The notes: generated by a model not told the origin, from the sequence alone. 64,000 nucleotides of DNA from Bacillus paralicheniformis (GCF_001042485.2 NZ_LBMN02000001.1:1-64000); one strand, 5' to 3'; numbered from the stretch's first letter, positions 44,093 to 57,132 are shown. Numbers and translations: made by a program.

Positions 44093-44782
44093 ATGCGGGC
44101 GGTATGTCTGAATGAATTTATCAGTCTTTTTAAAAGCATCAAGTCGATTATTGTCATTATTATTATGTTTTGGGTGAGCTATAAGACTGCAGGATTGATC
44201 GAACAGGCGCCTGCGGACTTTGTGCGCGAATTGGATTTAGGAAGCGATGCAAACGCAATCGGAACGGCGGTTATTGTTTTTGCTCTCGGTTTCCTGTTTA
44301 TCGCTGGACTTTCCCATGACATGATCAACCGCGAAGTCCATGCCCGGACGGTCAGATTTCTTGTGACGAAAACCTCGCGGATCAAGATCATTCTGGGAAA
44401 GTTTTTTGGCGTCTGGCTGTTTTGGTTTTTCTGCATGCTCGTTTCGTACACCTTGGTGATGATCGCCTCAAAAGAGTTTTTATGGATGAGTTATGCAGAC
44501 AGCATGGCGTTTCTTACAGCTGCAATCTCTTTGAACCTTTTATTTTCCATCGTGATTTCAAGGCCCGCCATGTCCATGTTTTTCGGAATCGTGTTTGCGC
44601 TCGTCTTTCCCGCGGTCAGCTTATGGACTGTTTATTCAGAGAACGGCATGATCACCTGGTTTAAATATTTAACACCGTACTATTACTCCGTGCTGGGCGG
44701 TTCTTTTGTTTTCATCAACTTTGTCTACGCGGCCATCGTTCTTTGCGGTGCGATCGTTTTGTTTAAAAGGAGAGATTTATAA
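44093..44782 (+). CDS. ABC-2 type transporter permease
   Basis: This 229-residue membrane protein has six predicted helices, starting with the segment SIIVIIIMFWVSYKTAGLI. The cytoplasmic loop HDMINREVHARTVRFLVTKTSR resembles the coupling loop of ABC-2 permeases of the NatB/CcmB kind. ATG 44093 follows GAAGGAGTGACTCGT. Its stop overlaps the start of the ATPase gene (TAATG). It probably forms a homodimeric exporter with that ATPase; the substrate is unknown. Confidence 0.8.
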   Translation: MRAVCLNEFISLFKSIKSIIVIIIMFWVSYKTAGLIEQAPADFVRELDLGSDANAIGTAVIVFALGFLFIAGLSHDMINREVHARTVRFLVTKTSRIKIILGKFFGVWLFWFFCMLVSYTLVMIASKEFLWMSYADSMAFLTAAISLNLLFSIVISRPAMSMFFGIVFALVFPAVSLWTVYSENGMITWFKYLTPYYYSVLGGSFVFINFVYAAIVLCGAIVLFKRRDL

Positions 44783-45708
44783 TGGATGTGGTGATCGAGG
44801 CAAAAGGGCTGATGAAAAGCTACGGGGCTAAAACCGTCGTCAATCATGTCGACCTCCAAGTCGAAAAAGGAGAGATTTACGGTTTCCTCGGCCGTAACGG
44901 TGCGGGGAAATCTACGTTCATGAATATGATCACAGGCATTATCGAGCCGACAGCCGGCAGTTTTCTGCTGTTAAATGATGCTTCGATTGAAAACGTCAAG
45001 CATCGCATCGGCGTTTTACCTGATTATTTGACCCTCTATGATTCAATGACAGCAGTCGGGCATTTGAAGTATTTTGCAAAGCTGAACGGACAAGCCGTAT
45101 CGACTGAGCGGTGCGAAGAAGTCTTAGAGAGAGTTGGGTTCACTGAGCATGCTGAAAAAAAATCGGGCGCCTATTCATTCGGTATGAAAAAAAAGCTCGG
45201 CATCGCCCAGGCGATCATCCACGACCCCGAGCTCATCTTTTTGGATGAACCGACATCAGGTGTCGATGCCGAATCGGCCCTGCACATTCAAAAGCTGATT
45301 ATGGATTTGCAAAAAGAAGGTAAGACGGTATTTATGACATCACACAACCTGCATGAGATAGAGAAAATCTGTACGCGAATCGCCATCATGAAAAACGGCC
45401 GCATTTTAATAGAAGGCACGCTCGATGAATTAAGGAGGCATTTCATGTCGAACATAAGCGTTCACATTCGCCATTCGACTATTCCCGATCAGCATTTCGG
45501 CCTGATCGACCGTTTTCTTGAGTCAGCTGGTGAAAACGTTCAATTCAATCACCATGAGATTTCGATCACCGTCAATTCAGAAGAAAAAATTCCCGCCATT
45601 GTCAGAGTATTAACGAACTGCAAAGTGGGAATCTACAGAATTCACGTCGATGAACCGTCGCTTGAAGACATCTTTATGGACAGCTCTGAGGAACGCGTTG
45701 TTTCTTGA
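44782..45708 (+). CDS. ABC transporter ATP-binding protein
   Basis: This 308-residue ABC-2-type ATPase has Walker A GRNGAGKST, Q-loop near GVLPDYLTLYD, a diverged signature YSFGMKKKLGIAQ (in place of LSGGQ), Walker B LIFLDEPTSG and H-loop TSHNL. A C-terminal extension of about 90 residues resembles the regulatory tail of antibiotic-type exporters. It partners with the permease just upstream; the usual roles are drug, peptide or sodium export. No dedicated two-component system or precursor peptide adjoins it. Confidence 0.88.
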   Translation: MDVVIEAKGLMKSYGAKTVVNHVDLQVEKGEIYGFLGRNGAGKSTFMNMITGIIEPTAGSFLLLNDASIENVKHRIGVLPDYLTLYDSMTAVGHLKYFAKLNGQAVSTERCEEVLERVGFTEHAEKKSGAYSFGMKKKLGIAQAIIHDPELIFLDEPTSGVDAESALHIQKLIMDLQKEGKTVFMTSHNLHEIEKICTRIAIMKNGRILIEGTLDELRRHFMSNISVHIRHSTIPDQHFGLIDRFLESAGENVQFNHHEISITVNSEEKIPAIVRVLTNCKVGIYRIHVDEPSLEDIFMDSSEERVVS

Positions 45709-45815
45709 CAGAAAGAATTTGATAGGAATGAACCCGGATCTGTTCGGGCATCATGCCTTTAGTCTTGCAGATGCGAATGACGTCAATGGATAGATCTATT
45801 AAATGCCCGAACAAA

Positions 45816-45841
45816 AAAACGCCTTTGAATAAAGGCGTTTT
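45816..45841. terminator. bidirectional terminator between the ABC pair and the secreted protein
   Basis: AAAACGCCTTT and AAAGGCGTTTT arms with loop GAAT. Just upstream, GTTCGGGCAT (45742-45751) and ATGCCCGAAC (45803-45812) form a second, long-looped inverted repeat. Confidence 0.85.
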
Positions 45842-45861
45842 CCATAAGGGGCGCTCGGTTT

Positions 45862-46335
45862 CTAGTATTTCCCCAAAATCGACATGTCGCCGGTCGTTTC
45901 TTCATCAATGACATTTCCGTCTTGGTCCATCTTGACGAAATACCTGCCTCCGTTTGTTACGTTTTTGTACTCGGTTTCCGAAGTGCCGTCACCGTTTTGT
46001 GTGAATTCAAATTGAACATCAGCGATAAGAGTGTTGCTGTTGAGGTCGACATAGTAGGAATGGAAGCTGACATGGCTCCAGTCGTCTTTTTCGGCGGGGA
46101 TGTCTGATATGACGCCGACTTTTTCAGCGGGATCATTGACAATCACGCCGTAATCCTTCTGCAAATTGCCGGTTTCAATATCAGCGTCGTTTAAAATCTC
46201 TTTCATCTGGCTAAATTCAGCATCTGTAGGTGTTGTATATCTGTCTTCAGGAATGTTTTTCGCAAAGCTTACGGACGATGAACCAAAGACGAGCGTCAAT
46301 ACGGACAAGATCACCATAAACGAAAGTTTTTTCAC
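45862..46335 (-). CDS. secreted protein of unknown function
   Basis: This 157-residue protein has a clear signal peptide (about 1-25, KKLSFMVILSVLTLVFGSSSVSFA-K). The mature part is acidic and shows a beta-rich pattern (SFHSYYVDLNSNTLIADVQFEF, NGGRYFVKMDQDGNVIDEE). No catalytic motif, Cys or anchor is visible. GTG 46335 follows AAAGGAGGAAGAGAAC. I do not recognise the family. Confidence 0.75.
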   Translation of the reverse strand: MKKLSFMVILSVLTLVFGSSSVSFAKNIPEDRYTTPTDAEFSQMKEILNDADIETGNLQKDYGVIVNDPAEKVGVISDIPAEKDDWSHVSFHSYYVDLNSNTLIADVQFEFTQNGDGTSETEYKNVTNGGRYFVKMDQDGNVIDEETTGDMSILGKY

Positions 46336-46597
46336 GTTCTCTTCCTCCTTTAGCTGATGTGATGATTCGGTTCACACTCTATCATCGTTAAAATATTTTG
46401 TAAAGTTTGAATAATATTTCAATTTAACTATTTTTTTCGGGGGATATCCGCCGATTTTTATATTTCCCTCTTCTGGGGAATGCTCCATCATCATGAAAGT
46501 TGTGCATATCTTCCCTTGTATTTTCCAATGGGAAAGGCAATTATCCTTGAAAAAAGAGAAAAATTTTAATTTTTATTTTTTGGCAGTGGATTTGATG

Positions 46598-46626
46598 TTG
46601 ACAAAGTCAAGATCGGCACGTATATT
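46598..46626 (+). promoter_or_regulatory. promoter of the T-box/yvbW transcript
   Basis: TTGACA (46598-46603), 17-bp spacer, TATATT (46621-46626). The preceding 46336-46597 shows nothing else beyond the minus-strand start region of the secreted protein. Confidence 0.75.
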
Positions 46627-46668
46627 ATATGAATATATTTCAGGCAGAAGAAAACACAATGAACGGGA

Positions 46669-46941
46669 GCAGTAAAAGATCGGCATTGGCAAAGAGAGCT
46701 GCGGGTAGGTGCGACGCAGACCAATGAACCTTTGAACTCGCCCGGGAGTGGACTGGCTAAAGGACGGACATCAATTCCTGAGGACATTACGATTAACCTT
46801 CGTTAACAGGTTTGCACAGCATGGCTGTGCATCGCAAAGCTGGATTCTTGGCATAGAATCAAAAAGAGTGGTACCGCGGTAAGCTTCAAAGCTCATCGTC
46901 TCTTTATCTTCAAATCGAAGAGGGAGACGGTGAGCTTTTTT
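46669..46941 (+). promoter_or_regulatory. T-box leader, leucine (CUC) specifier
   Basis: The conserved T-box AGAGTGGTACCGCGG lies at 46865-46879. Upstream is a stem I with AAAGAGAGCTG near its base and the specifier region TTTGAACTCG, in which CTC (46737-46739) is the expected Leu codon. Downstream, arms around GCTCATCGTCTC and GAGACGGTGAGC (46888-46936), followed by TTTTTT, form the competing terminator. Uncharged tRNA-Leu should permit read-through into yvbW. Confidence 0.92.
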
Positions 46942-46967
46942 CATTTTACTAGAGGAAGTGAACATAG

Positions 46968-48335
46968 ATGGAGAAAGACATGCAGAAGCTCGAGCGCACA
47001 ATGACATCGCGGCATATTATGATGATGGCATTGGGCGGAGCCATTGGAGCAGGATTATTTAAAGGAAGCAGCAAAGCGATCGATTTGGCGGGGCCTTCGG
47101 TCATGATCGCCTACTTGATCGGCGGCGTGATTTTGCTGTTTATCATGCAGGGGCTTGCCGAGATGGCTGTCCGAAACAGTGAAGCCAGAACATTCAGGGA
47201 TCTTGTTCAATCAATATTAGGGCCGTATGCCGCTTATTTTTTAGACTGGATATACTGGAAAATGTGGGTTCTCAATATTGCGGCAGAGGCTGTTGTCGCC
47301 GCGATATTTTTGCAGTACTGGCTGCCGGGGCTGCCGATCTGGGTGCTGGCGCTGTTCGTTTCACTCGTCATTACGAGCGTGAATTTGCTTTCTGTCAAAA
47401 GCTTTGCCGAGACGGAATACTGGCTTGCCCTTATTAAAATCACAGTGATTGTCGTCTTTATTATATCCGGATTTATCTTGTTATTTTTCTCTTTTGGACA
47501 ACACTCAGCTGTTGGTTTTACTCATTTGACAGACCATGGCGGCTTCTTCCCGAATGGCGCCGGAGGGCTGATTACAGCCATGCTAGTTGTGATCTATTCC
47601 TATGGCGGAACCGAAATTATCGGGGTGACACTGGCGGAAACCAAAAACCCTGAGAAGGTCGTGCCTAAAGCCGTGCGTGGAACGTTGACGCGCATTATTG
47701 CTTTTTATCTTCTGCCGTTTTTCGTGATCGTCAGCTTGATTCCATGGAATCAAGTCAACGGTGTGTCGGAGAGTCCTTTTGTTATGGTCTTTAAGATGAT
47801 CGGCATTCCCGGAGCGGATCATTTGATGAATGCGGTCATTTTACTGGCGGTCATTTCTTCGATGAACTCAGGGCTTTACGGCGCCTCCCGAATAATGTAT
47901 ACACAGGCATCAGACGGAAGAATGCCGAAAATCTTTTCGAGACTTTCCGTGAGAAAAGTGCCGGTTTATTCGATTCTATTATGTACTTCTTTCTTATACT
48001 TGGGCGTATTGTTTTCACTGTTTGCCGGCAGCCAAACGTTTGAATATTTGATGGGGTCTCTCGGCTATACCGTCCTTGTGATCTGGATGCTGATTGCCGC
48101 TGCCCATTTAAAATCGAGGAAACGGAATCAAACAGCGGGGAACGGCTACTATGTCAAATGGTTCCCTTATACGACTTGGCTGGCAATCATTTCACTGACA
48201 GCGATACTGATCGGTGTCATCCTGACCACATCGATTGTCATTACATTGGTGACGGCGGGAATCTATCTGCTCATTAGCGCTGCTTATTTCTTTAAAGGAA
48301 GGAACCAGACAGCCGGCCAAACGTCCGCTTCTTAA
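46968..48335 (+). CDS. yvbW: amino acid permease YvbW (leucine-responsive)
   Basis: This is a 455-residue APC-superfamily permease with 12 helices. The first-helix motif is MALGGAIGAGLFKGSSKAI and helix 6 shows YSYGGTEIIGVTLAETKNPEK, both typical of amino acid/proton symporters. Control by a Leu-specific T-box directly upstream predicts leucine or a related branched-chain amino acid as substrate. ATG 46968 follows GAGGAAGTG. The terminator is at 48342. Confidence 0.92.
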   Translation: MEKDMQKLERTMTSRHIMMMALGGAIGAGLFKGSSKAIDLAGPSVMIAYLIGGVILLFIMQGLAEMAVRNSEARTFRDLVQSILGPYAAYFLDWIYWKMWVLNIAAEAVVAAIFLQYWLPGLPIWVLALFVSLVITSVNLLSVKSFAETEYWLALIKITVIVVFIISGFILLFFSFGQHSAVGFTHLTDHGGFFPNGAGGLITAMLVVIYSYGGTEIIGVTLAETKNPEKVVPKAVRGTLTRIIAFYLLPFFVIVSLIPWNQVNGVSESPFVMVFKMIGIPGADHLMNAVILLAVISSMNSGLYGASRIMYTQASDGRMPKIFSRLSVRKVPVYSILLCTSFLYLGVLFSLFAGSQTFEYLMGSLGYTVLVIWMLIAAAHLKSRKRNQTAGNGYYVKWFPYTTWLAIISLTAILIGVILTTSIVITLVTAGIYLLISAAYFFKGRNQTAGQTSAS

Positions 48336-48341
48336 AAAAAG

Positions 48342-48370
48342 GCTTGCCTCCGCAGGGAGGCAAGCTTTTA
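48342..48370 (+). terminator. terminator of yvbW
   Basis: GCTTGCCTCC (48342-48351) pairs with GGAGGCAAGC (48356-48365), followed by TTTTA. A second hairpin, ATTAGTTCGA (48375-48384) and TCGAACTAAT (48391-48400) around six T, follows closely and could be a backup terminator or an operator for yvbT. Confidence 0.85.
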
Positions 48371-48474
48371 ACACATTAGTTCGATTTTTTTCGAACTAAT
48401 TTCTTTTATTCACCTGAACGATTATGTTATCGTCTAATTACATGACCACTACACTTCAGGAAGAAGGAAAGACA

Positions 48475-49482
48475 ATGTCAAAACAGCATTTCAAAAATAC
48501 GAAGTATTCCGTATTAAATCTGTCTCCTATCGTACAAGGCGGAGATGCGGGACAATCTTTTAAACAATCTATGGATTTGGCGCAGCATGCCGAAAGATGG
48601 GGATACCACAGGTTCTGGCTGGCTGAACACCATAATATCGAAGGCGTTGCGAGCTCGGCTACCTCTGTTTTGATCGGTTATATCGCCGGGGGCACCAAGA
48701 AGATGCGCATCGGTTCGGGAGGGATTATGCTGCCGAACCATTCCCCGCTCGTTATCGCCGAACAGTTCGGAACGCTTGAATCCCTTTATCCAGGCAGAAT
48801 CGATTTAGGACTGGGGCGCGCTCCGGGTACGGATCAATTAACCGCCCGCGCATTAAGAAGAAATATAAGCAGCGGGGAGGATTTTCCCGAGCAGCTTGAA
48901 GAACTCCGCCAGTATTTTAAGCCGTCCGGCAATGTAAGAAATCACGTGCGCGCCATACCGGGCGAAGGGCTTGATGTGCCGATTTGGCTTCTCGGTTCAA
49001 GCGGATTCAGCGCCCGGCTTGCCGGGGAACTCGGTTTGCCGTTTGCATTTGCGGCTCATTTTTCGCCGGCCAATACGCTGCCTGCTTTGGAACTGTACCG
49101 CAGTTCGTTTAAGCCGGGCGTCTTGGAGGAGCCTTATGCGATGGTCGGGGTGACCGTGATCGCAGCCGATACAGACGCGCAAGCGCAGCGCCTTGCAACA
49201 TCGCACTATCAGAAGTTTTTGGATCTTGTCCGCGGCGCCCCGACTCAGCTTAAGCCGCCTGTAGATGATATGGATCAGATTTGGACGCCGCGTGAAAAAG
49301 CGATGGTGAATGAGCAGCTCAGCTCAACGATCATCGGCGGGCCGGACAGTGTGAAAGAAAAGCTTGAAGAATTCATCCGTACGACTCAGGCGGACGAGAT
49401 CATGATCAATTCAGAAACGTTTGACCATGCTGATAGACTCCGCTCGTTTGAAATCATTGCTGATGTCTGGAAAAATGGATAA
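48475..49482 (+). CDS. yvbT: YvbT luciferase-like flavin oxidoreductase
   Basis: This 335-residue LLM-class, F420/FMN-type TIM-barrel protein has [60 protein letters not shown] and [11 protein letters not shown]. Relatives are alkanal or other monooxygenases; no substrate is known for YvbT. ATG 48475 follows AAGAAGGAAAGACA; the frame extends to 48424 without an SD. Gene position between yvbW and cggR is as in B. subtilis, minus intervening genes. Confidence 0.88.
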   Translation: MSKQHFKNTKYSVLNLSPIVQGGDAGQSFKQSMDLAQHAERWGYHRFWLAEHHNIEGVASSATSVLIGYIAGGTKKMRIGSGGIMLPNHSPLVIAEQFGTLESLYPGRIDLGLGRAPGTDQLTARALRRNISSGEDFPEQLEELRQYFKPSGNVRNHVRAIPGEGLDVPIWLLGSSGFSARLAGELGLPFAFAAHFSPANTLPALELYRSSFKPGVLEEPYAMVGVTVIAADTDAQAQRLATSHYQKFLDLVRGAPTQLKPPVDDMDQIWTPREKAMVNEQLSSTIIGGPDSVKEKLEEFIRTTQADEIMINSETFDHADRLRSFEIIADVWKNG

Positions 49483-49490
49483 ACGGCAAC

Positions 49491-49530
49491 AAAGCAACGG
49501 AACGGAAAAACCGCCCGTTGCTTTTTTTTT
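49491..49530 (+). terminator. terminator of yvbT
   Basis: AAGCAACGG (49492-49500) pairs with CCGTTGCTT (49515-49523), followed by a run of T. From here to 49790 I see no gene. Confidence 0.82.
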
Positions 49531-49790
49531 GAGTACGTACTTTAGCAATATATTTATTTTTGAAAATAGACGAAGATGAGGGACGGTACCATACCGTACG
49601 CGAGCATCGACCACCATCCGGTATTACACCCCATTCAAACGTCCCAGAACGTTGGACAGCCAGATTCATTTTGAATATTTCCGGTCAGTAATACGCAATG
49701 GCATTCATAGTTTTTTTTCATTGAGGCACGTTTTCATGAAATATGTATAGTATAGAAATCAACAGGGACAATAATTAATACAGATGTGTG

Positions 49791-49808
49791 AACATTCGCG
49801 CGAATGTT
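49791..49808. repeat. 18-bp perfect palindrome upstream of the cggR promoter
   Basis: AACATTCGCGCGAATGTT reads identically on both strands and ends 23 bp ahead of the cggR -35. It is not the CggR operator, which is downstream of the promoter. A binding site for another regulator is possible. Confidence 0.6.
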
Positions 49809-49831
49809 GTCGATGAATTGATTCTTAACAG

Positions 49832-49860
49832 TTGAATAAACATTTTAACCCTGTTACAAT
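49832..49860 (+). promoter_or_regulatory. cggR-gapA operon promoter
   Basis: TTGAAT (49832-49837), 17-bp spacer, TACAAT (49855-49860). Confidence 0.82.
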
Positions 49861-49898
49861 AAGGAATGTAAGCAGGAGCAATTTTTTTTGGCTGAGGT

Positions 49899-49935
49899 GG
49901 GACGTTTTCAGTCACTACGGGACATTATTTGTCCA
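49899..49935 (+). promoter_or_regulatory. CggR operator
   Basis: Two half sites, GGGACGTTTTCAGTC (49899-49913) and CGGGACATTATTTGTCC (49918-49934), follow the layout of the known CggR operator in the leader of this operon. Binding blocks elongation until fructose-1,6-bisphosphate accumulates. Confidence 0.85.
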
Positions 49936-49961
49936 GGACGAGATGAAAGGAACGTTTTGGC

Positions 49962-51002
49962 ATGAATCAACTAATACAGGCTCAAAAAAAATTATTGCCG
50001 GATCTTCTCGATGTCATGCAGAAAAGGTACAAAATTTTGCAGTACATAAGGCTGACTGAACCGATCGGCAGAAGAAGCCTTGCCGCCAGTCTCGGCATCA
50101 GCGAGCGGATTTTAAGGGCGGAGGTTCAGTTTTTAAAAGAACAAAATCTACTAGAGATTAAAACAACCGGCATGATATTGACACTTGAAGGATCCAACCT
50201 GCTGAAAGTTCTCGAAGATACGATGAAGGATGTTTTAGGTTTAACCCATTTGGAAAATACATTAAAAGAGAGGTTGAACCTCGACGAAGTCATCATTGTA
50301 TCGGGAGACAGCGACCAGTCCCCATGGGTCAAAAAAGAGATGGGGAGAGCGGCCGTCGCATGCATGAAAAACAGGTTTACGGGGGAAAATATCGTCGCCG
50401 TAACCGGAGGTACGACGCTTGAGGCCGTGGCAGAAATGATGACGCCTGACTCGAAAAACCGCAAGCTGCTTTTTGTTCCGGCAAGAGGCGGGCTCGGCGA
50501 AAACGTCAGGAATCAGGCCAATACGATTTGCGCCCATATGGCTGAAAAAGCTTCCGGTACATACAGACTGTTATTTGTGCCGGGTGAGCTGAGCAAAGAA
50601 GCATATTCTTCTATCATTGAAGAGCCTTCTATTAAAGAAGTGCTTCAGACAATTCAATCGTCCAGTATGGTGATCCATGGAATCGGGGATGCTAAAACAA
50701 TGGCAGAACGAAGAAATACACCGAAGGAAGATTTGAAGAAAATAGAAGAAAATGAGGCAGTTGCAGAAGCGTTCGGCTACTATTTCGACCGCCACGGAGA
50801 AGTCATTCACAAAGTGCACAGCGTTGGAATCCAGCTCGAAGATCTTGATTCAATCCCGAACATCATTGCGGTGGCGGGAGGCTCGTCAAAAGCGGACGCG
50901 ATAGAGGCGTACTTCAAAAAGCCGCGCAACACGGTTTTGATCACTGATGAAGGAGCCGCGAAACAGTTATTAAGGGAAGCTTCTTCCCTCAATATAAATT
51001 AA
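49962..51002 (+). CDS. cggR: CggR, central glycolytic genes regulator
   Basis: This 346-residue SorC-family repressor has an N-terminal winged HTH (about 20-75: IGRRSLAASLGISERILRAEVQFL) and a C-terminal phosphosugar-binding domain (about 90-340: VAVTGGTTLEAVAEMM, RGGLGENVRNQANT, VAGGSSKADAIEAYF). It represses this operon when fructose-1,6-bisphosphate is low. ATG 49962 lies behind AAAGGAACG. It is the first gene of the glycolytic operon, 33 bp before gapA. Confidence 0.96.
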   Translation: MNQLIQAQKKLLPDLLDVMQKRYKILQYIRLTEPIGRRSLAASLGISERILRAEVQFLKEQNLLEIKTTGMILTLEGSNLLKVLEDTMKDVLGLTHLENTLKERLNLDEVIIVSGDSDQSPWVKKEMGRAAVACMKNRFTGENIVAVTGGTTLEAVAEMMTPDSKNRKLLFVPARGGLGENVRNQANTICAHMAEKASGTYRLLFVPGELSKEAYSSIIEEPSIKEVLQTIQSSSMVIHGIGDAKTMAERRNTPKEDLKKIEENEAVAEAFGYYFDRHGEVIHKVHSVGIQLEDLDSIPNIIAVAGGSSKADAIEAYFKKPRNTVLITDEGAAKQLLREASSLNIN

Positions 51003-51035
51003 ATATCTCTTATTTACTTAAAGGAGGAAATCATC

Positions 51036-52043
51036 ATGGCAGTAAAAGTCGGTATTAATGGTTTTGGTCGTATTGGACGCAATGTATTCCGCGCAGCATT
51101 AAATAATCCTGAAGTTGAGGTTGTAGCAGTTAACGATTTGACAGACGCTAACATGCTTGCTCACCTATTACAATATGATTCAGTACACGGAAAATTGGAC
51201 GCAGAGGTTTCTGTTGACGGAAACAACCTAGTTGTTAACGGTCAAACAATCCAAGTTACAGCAGAGCGCGATCCTTCTAAACTTAGCTGGGGCAAACAAG
51301 GCGTTGAAATCGTAGTTGAATCTACTGGTTTCTTCACAAAACGCGCAGACGCGGCGAAACATTTGGAAGCCGGCGCGAAAAAAGTTATCATCTCAGCTCC
51401 TGCGAGTGAAGAAGATATTACAATCGTTATGGGTGTTAACGAAGATAAATACGATGCGGCTAACCACGATGTAATCTCTAACGCATCTTGCACAACAAAC
51501 TGCCTTGCGCCGTTTGCAAAAGTTCTGAACGACAAATTCGGCATCAAACGCGGTATGATGACAACTGTTCACTCTTACACAAACGATCAGCAAATCCTGG
51601 ATCTTCCGCACAAAGACTACCGTCGTGCGCGTGCGGCAGCTGAAAGCATCATTCCTACAACAACTGGTGCAGCGAAAGCCGTTTCTCTTGTACTTCCTGA
51701 ATTGAAAGGAAAACTGAACGGCGGAGCAATGCGTGTTCCAACACCAAACGTATCACTTGTTGACCTGGTTGCTGAACTTGACAAAGAAGTAACAGCAGAA
51801 GAAGTAAACGCAGCGTTTAAAGAAGCAGCAGAAGGCGAACTTCAAGGCGTTCTTGGCTACAGCGAAGAGCCGCTTGTTTCTAAAGACTACAACGGCAATG
51901 CAAACTCTTCTACAATCGATGCTCTTTCTACAATGGTTATGGAAGGCAGCATGGTTAAAGTTATTTCTTGGTATGACAACGAAAGCGGATATTCTCACCG
52001 TGTAGTTGACCTTGCCGCTTACATCGCAAAACAAGGTCTTTAA
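51036..52043 (+). CDS. gapA: glyceraldehyde-3-phosphate dehydrogenase (glycolytic)
   Basis: This 335-residue NAD-dependent GapA has the Rossmann start [16 protein letters not shown], the catalytic Cys in [12 protein letters not shown] (about C152), His in [10 protein letters not shown] and the C-terminal [13 protein letters not shown]. It makes 1,3-bisphosphoglycerate in glycolysis. SD AAAGGAGG is optimal. Codon use is visibly more restricted (GTT, GCA, ACA, AAC) than in neighbouring accessory genes, as expected for very high expression. Confidence 0.98.
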   Translation: MAVKVGINGFGRIGRNVFRAALNNPEVEVVAVNDLTDANMLAHLLQYDSVHGKLDAEVSVDGNNLVVNGQTIQVTAERDPSKLSWGKQGVEIVVESTGFFTKRADAAKHLEAGAKKVIISAPASEEDITIVMGVNEDKYDAANHDVISNASCTTNCLAPFAKVLNDKFGIKRGMMTTVHSYTNDQQILDLPHKDYRRARAAAESIIPTTTGAAKAVSLVLPELKGKLNGGAMRVPTPNVSLVDLVAELDKEVTAEEVNAAFKEAAEGELQGVLGYSEEPLVSKDYNGNANSSTIDALSTMVMEGSMVKVISWYDNESGYSHRVVDLAAYIAKQGL

Positions 52044-52063
52044 TCCGGAAACCAGAATCAGAC

Positions 52064-52092
52064 TTGGTTCTTGATGAGAGAAGCGCTATAAT
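52064..52092 (+). promoter_or_regulatory. internal pgk promoter
   Basis: TTGGTT (52064-52069), 17-bp spacer, TATAAT (52087-52092). It gives pgk-tpiA-pgm-eno expression independent of CggR, as known for this operon in Bacillus. Confidence 0.78.
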
Positions 52093-52102
52093 GAAAGCGG
52101 AC

Positions 52103-52135
52103 AAGGGAAGGGGACACACACTCCCTTTCCCTTTT
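52103..52135 (+). terminator. hairpin in the gapA-pgk gap
   Basis: AAGGGAAGGG (52103-52112) pairs with CCTTTCCCTT (52124-52133), followed by TTT. It could end gapA mRNA or sit at the 5' end of the pgk transcript, since the pgk -10 lies only 11 bp upstream. Confidence 0.6.
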
Positions 52136-52217
52136 TCCATATCGGCGCCAATTAAGCCGCCCGGGGATTTCCGTTTTCAGGCTTGTAAAACATTAAAAGG
52201 AGGATCTCCTAAAAGCC

Positions 52218-53402
52218 ATGAACAAAAAATCAGTAAAAGACATTGATGTAAAAGGCCGTGTTGTTTTCTGCCGTGTTGACTTTAACGTTCCGATGAAGGA
52301 CGGAAAAGTGACGGATGATACGAGAATCCGCGCCGCACTTCCGACGATTCAATACTTAACAGAGCAGGGAGCGAAAGTTCTTCTTGCAAGCCACTTGGGC
52401 CGTCCGAAAGGCCAGGTTTCAGAAGAGCTTCGCTTAACGCCGGTAGCCGCACGCCTCGGCGAACTGATCGGCAAAGAAGTGAAAAAAGCGGATGAAGCTT
52501 ACGGCGACGCCGTAAAAGCGCAAATTTCCGAAATGAAAGACGGAGATATTCTCGTATTGGAAAATGTCCGCTTCTATCCGGGAGAGGAAAAGAATGATCC
52601 TGAGCTGTCTAAAGCGTTTGCCGACCTGGCTGACGTTTATGTCAATGACGCATTCGGAGCGGCTCACCGTGCCCATGCTTCAACAGCAGGTATCGCTGAA
52701 CACCTTCCTGCTGTTGCAGGCTTCCTCATGGAAAAAGAGCTTGAAGTGCTGGGCAAAGCACTGTCTAACCCTGAACGTCCGTTTACAGCGATCATCGGCG
52801 GCGCAAAAGTAAAAGACAAAATCGGCGTGATCGAAAGTCTTCTTGAGAAAGTAGACAACCTGATCATCGGCGGCGGTCTTGCTTACACGTTCGTTAAAGC
52901 GCTGGGCCATGAAGTAGGAAAATCCCTGCTTGAAGAAGATAAAATTGAATTGGCTAAATCTTTCATGGACCGCGCCAAAGAAAAAGGCGTGAACTTCTAC
53001 ATGCCTACAGACGTGCTTGTTGCTGACGATTTCTCAAACGACGCCAACACGAAAGTCGTGCCGGTCAGCGAAATCCCTAGCGACTGGGAAGCCCTTGACA
53101 TCGGGGAGGAAACAAGAAAAACATATGCTGACGTCATTAAAAACAGCAAGCTTGTTGTTTGGAACGGACCGATGGGTGTATTCGAACTCGATGCGTTCGC
53201 TAAAGGAACAAAAGCTGTCGCTGAAGCTTTAGCAGAGGCAAAAGATACATACTCTGTCATCGGCGGCGGAGACTCTGCAGCTGCTGTAGAAAAGTTCGGC
53301 CTTGCTGACAAAATGAGCCACATTTCAACAGGCGGCGGAGCTTCCCTTGAGTTTATGGAAGGAAAAGAACTTCCTGGCGTCAAAGCATTGAACGACAAGT
53401 AA
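52218..53402 (+). CDS. pgk: phosphoglycerate kinase
   Basis: This 394-residue Pgk has the 3-phosphoglycerate site [10 protein letters not shown] and SHLGRPKG in the N-lobe. ATP-binding segments [16 protein letters not shown] and [15 protein letters not shown] are in the C-lobe. It transfers phosphate from 1,3-bisphosphoglycerate to ADP. ATG 52218 follows AAAGGAGG. Second gene of the pentacistronic glycolytic core. Confidence 0.98.
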   Translation: MNKKSVKDIDVKGRVVFCRVDFNVPMKDGKVTDDTRIRAALPTIQYLTEQGAKVLLASHLGRPKGQVSEELRLTPVAARLGELIGKEVKKADEAYGDAVKAQISEMKDGDILVLENVRFYPGEEKNDPELSKAFADLADVYVNDAFGAAHRAHASTAGIAEHLPAVAGFLMEKELEVLGKALSNPERPFTAIIGGAKVKDKIGVIESLLEKVDNLIIGGGLAYTFVKALGHEVGKSLLEEDKIELAKSFMDRAKEKGVNFYMPTDVLVADDFSNDANTKVVPVSEIPSDWEALDIGEETRKTYADVIKNSKLVVWNGPMGVFELDAFAKGTKAVAEALAEAKDTYSVIGGGDSAAAVEKFGLADKMSHISTGGGASLEFMEGKELPGVKALNDK

Positions 53403-53420
53403 GCAAAATATACAGCATAA

Positions 53421-55722
<2,302 letters not shown>

Positions 55723-55729
55723 GCTTTAA

Positions 55730-57037
<1,308 letters not shown>

Positions 57038-57048
57038 GCATAAAAAAA

Positions 57049-57081
57049 AGCTTGGCTGCTGATGCGGCCAAGCTCTTTTTT
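57049..57081 (+). terminator. terminator of the glycolytic operon
   Basis: AGCTTGGC (57049-57056) pairs with GCCAAGCT (57067-57074), followed by CTTTTTT. Confidence 0.88.
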
Positions 57082-57105
57082 GTGTGAAAGCTAAATTTTT
57101 TCTTT

Positions 57106-57132
57106 ACCCTGACAAGAGCTGTCAGGGTTTTT
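57106..57132 (+). terminator. second hairpin ahead of the PfpI-like gene
   Basis: CCCTGACA and TGTCAGGG arms with loop AGAGC, then TTTTT. It directly precedes a TATAAT (57136-57141) that probably starts the next transcript, so the hairpin overlaps that promoter's -35 area. Confidence 0.65.

Noticed and set aside
49411..49669. Two overlapping minus-strand frames of 68 and 71 codons between yvbT and cggR
   Set aside because: They run through the yvbT terminator and C-terminus, lack SDs and have no recognisable sequence.
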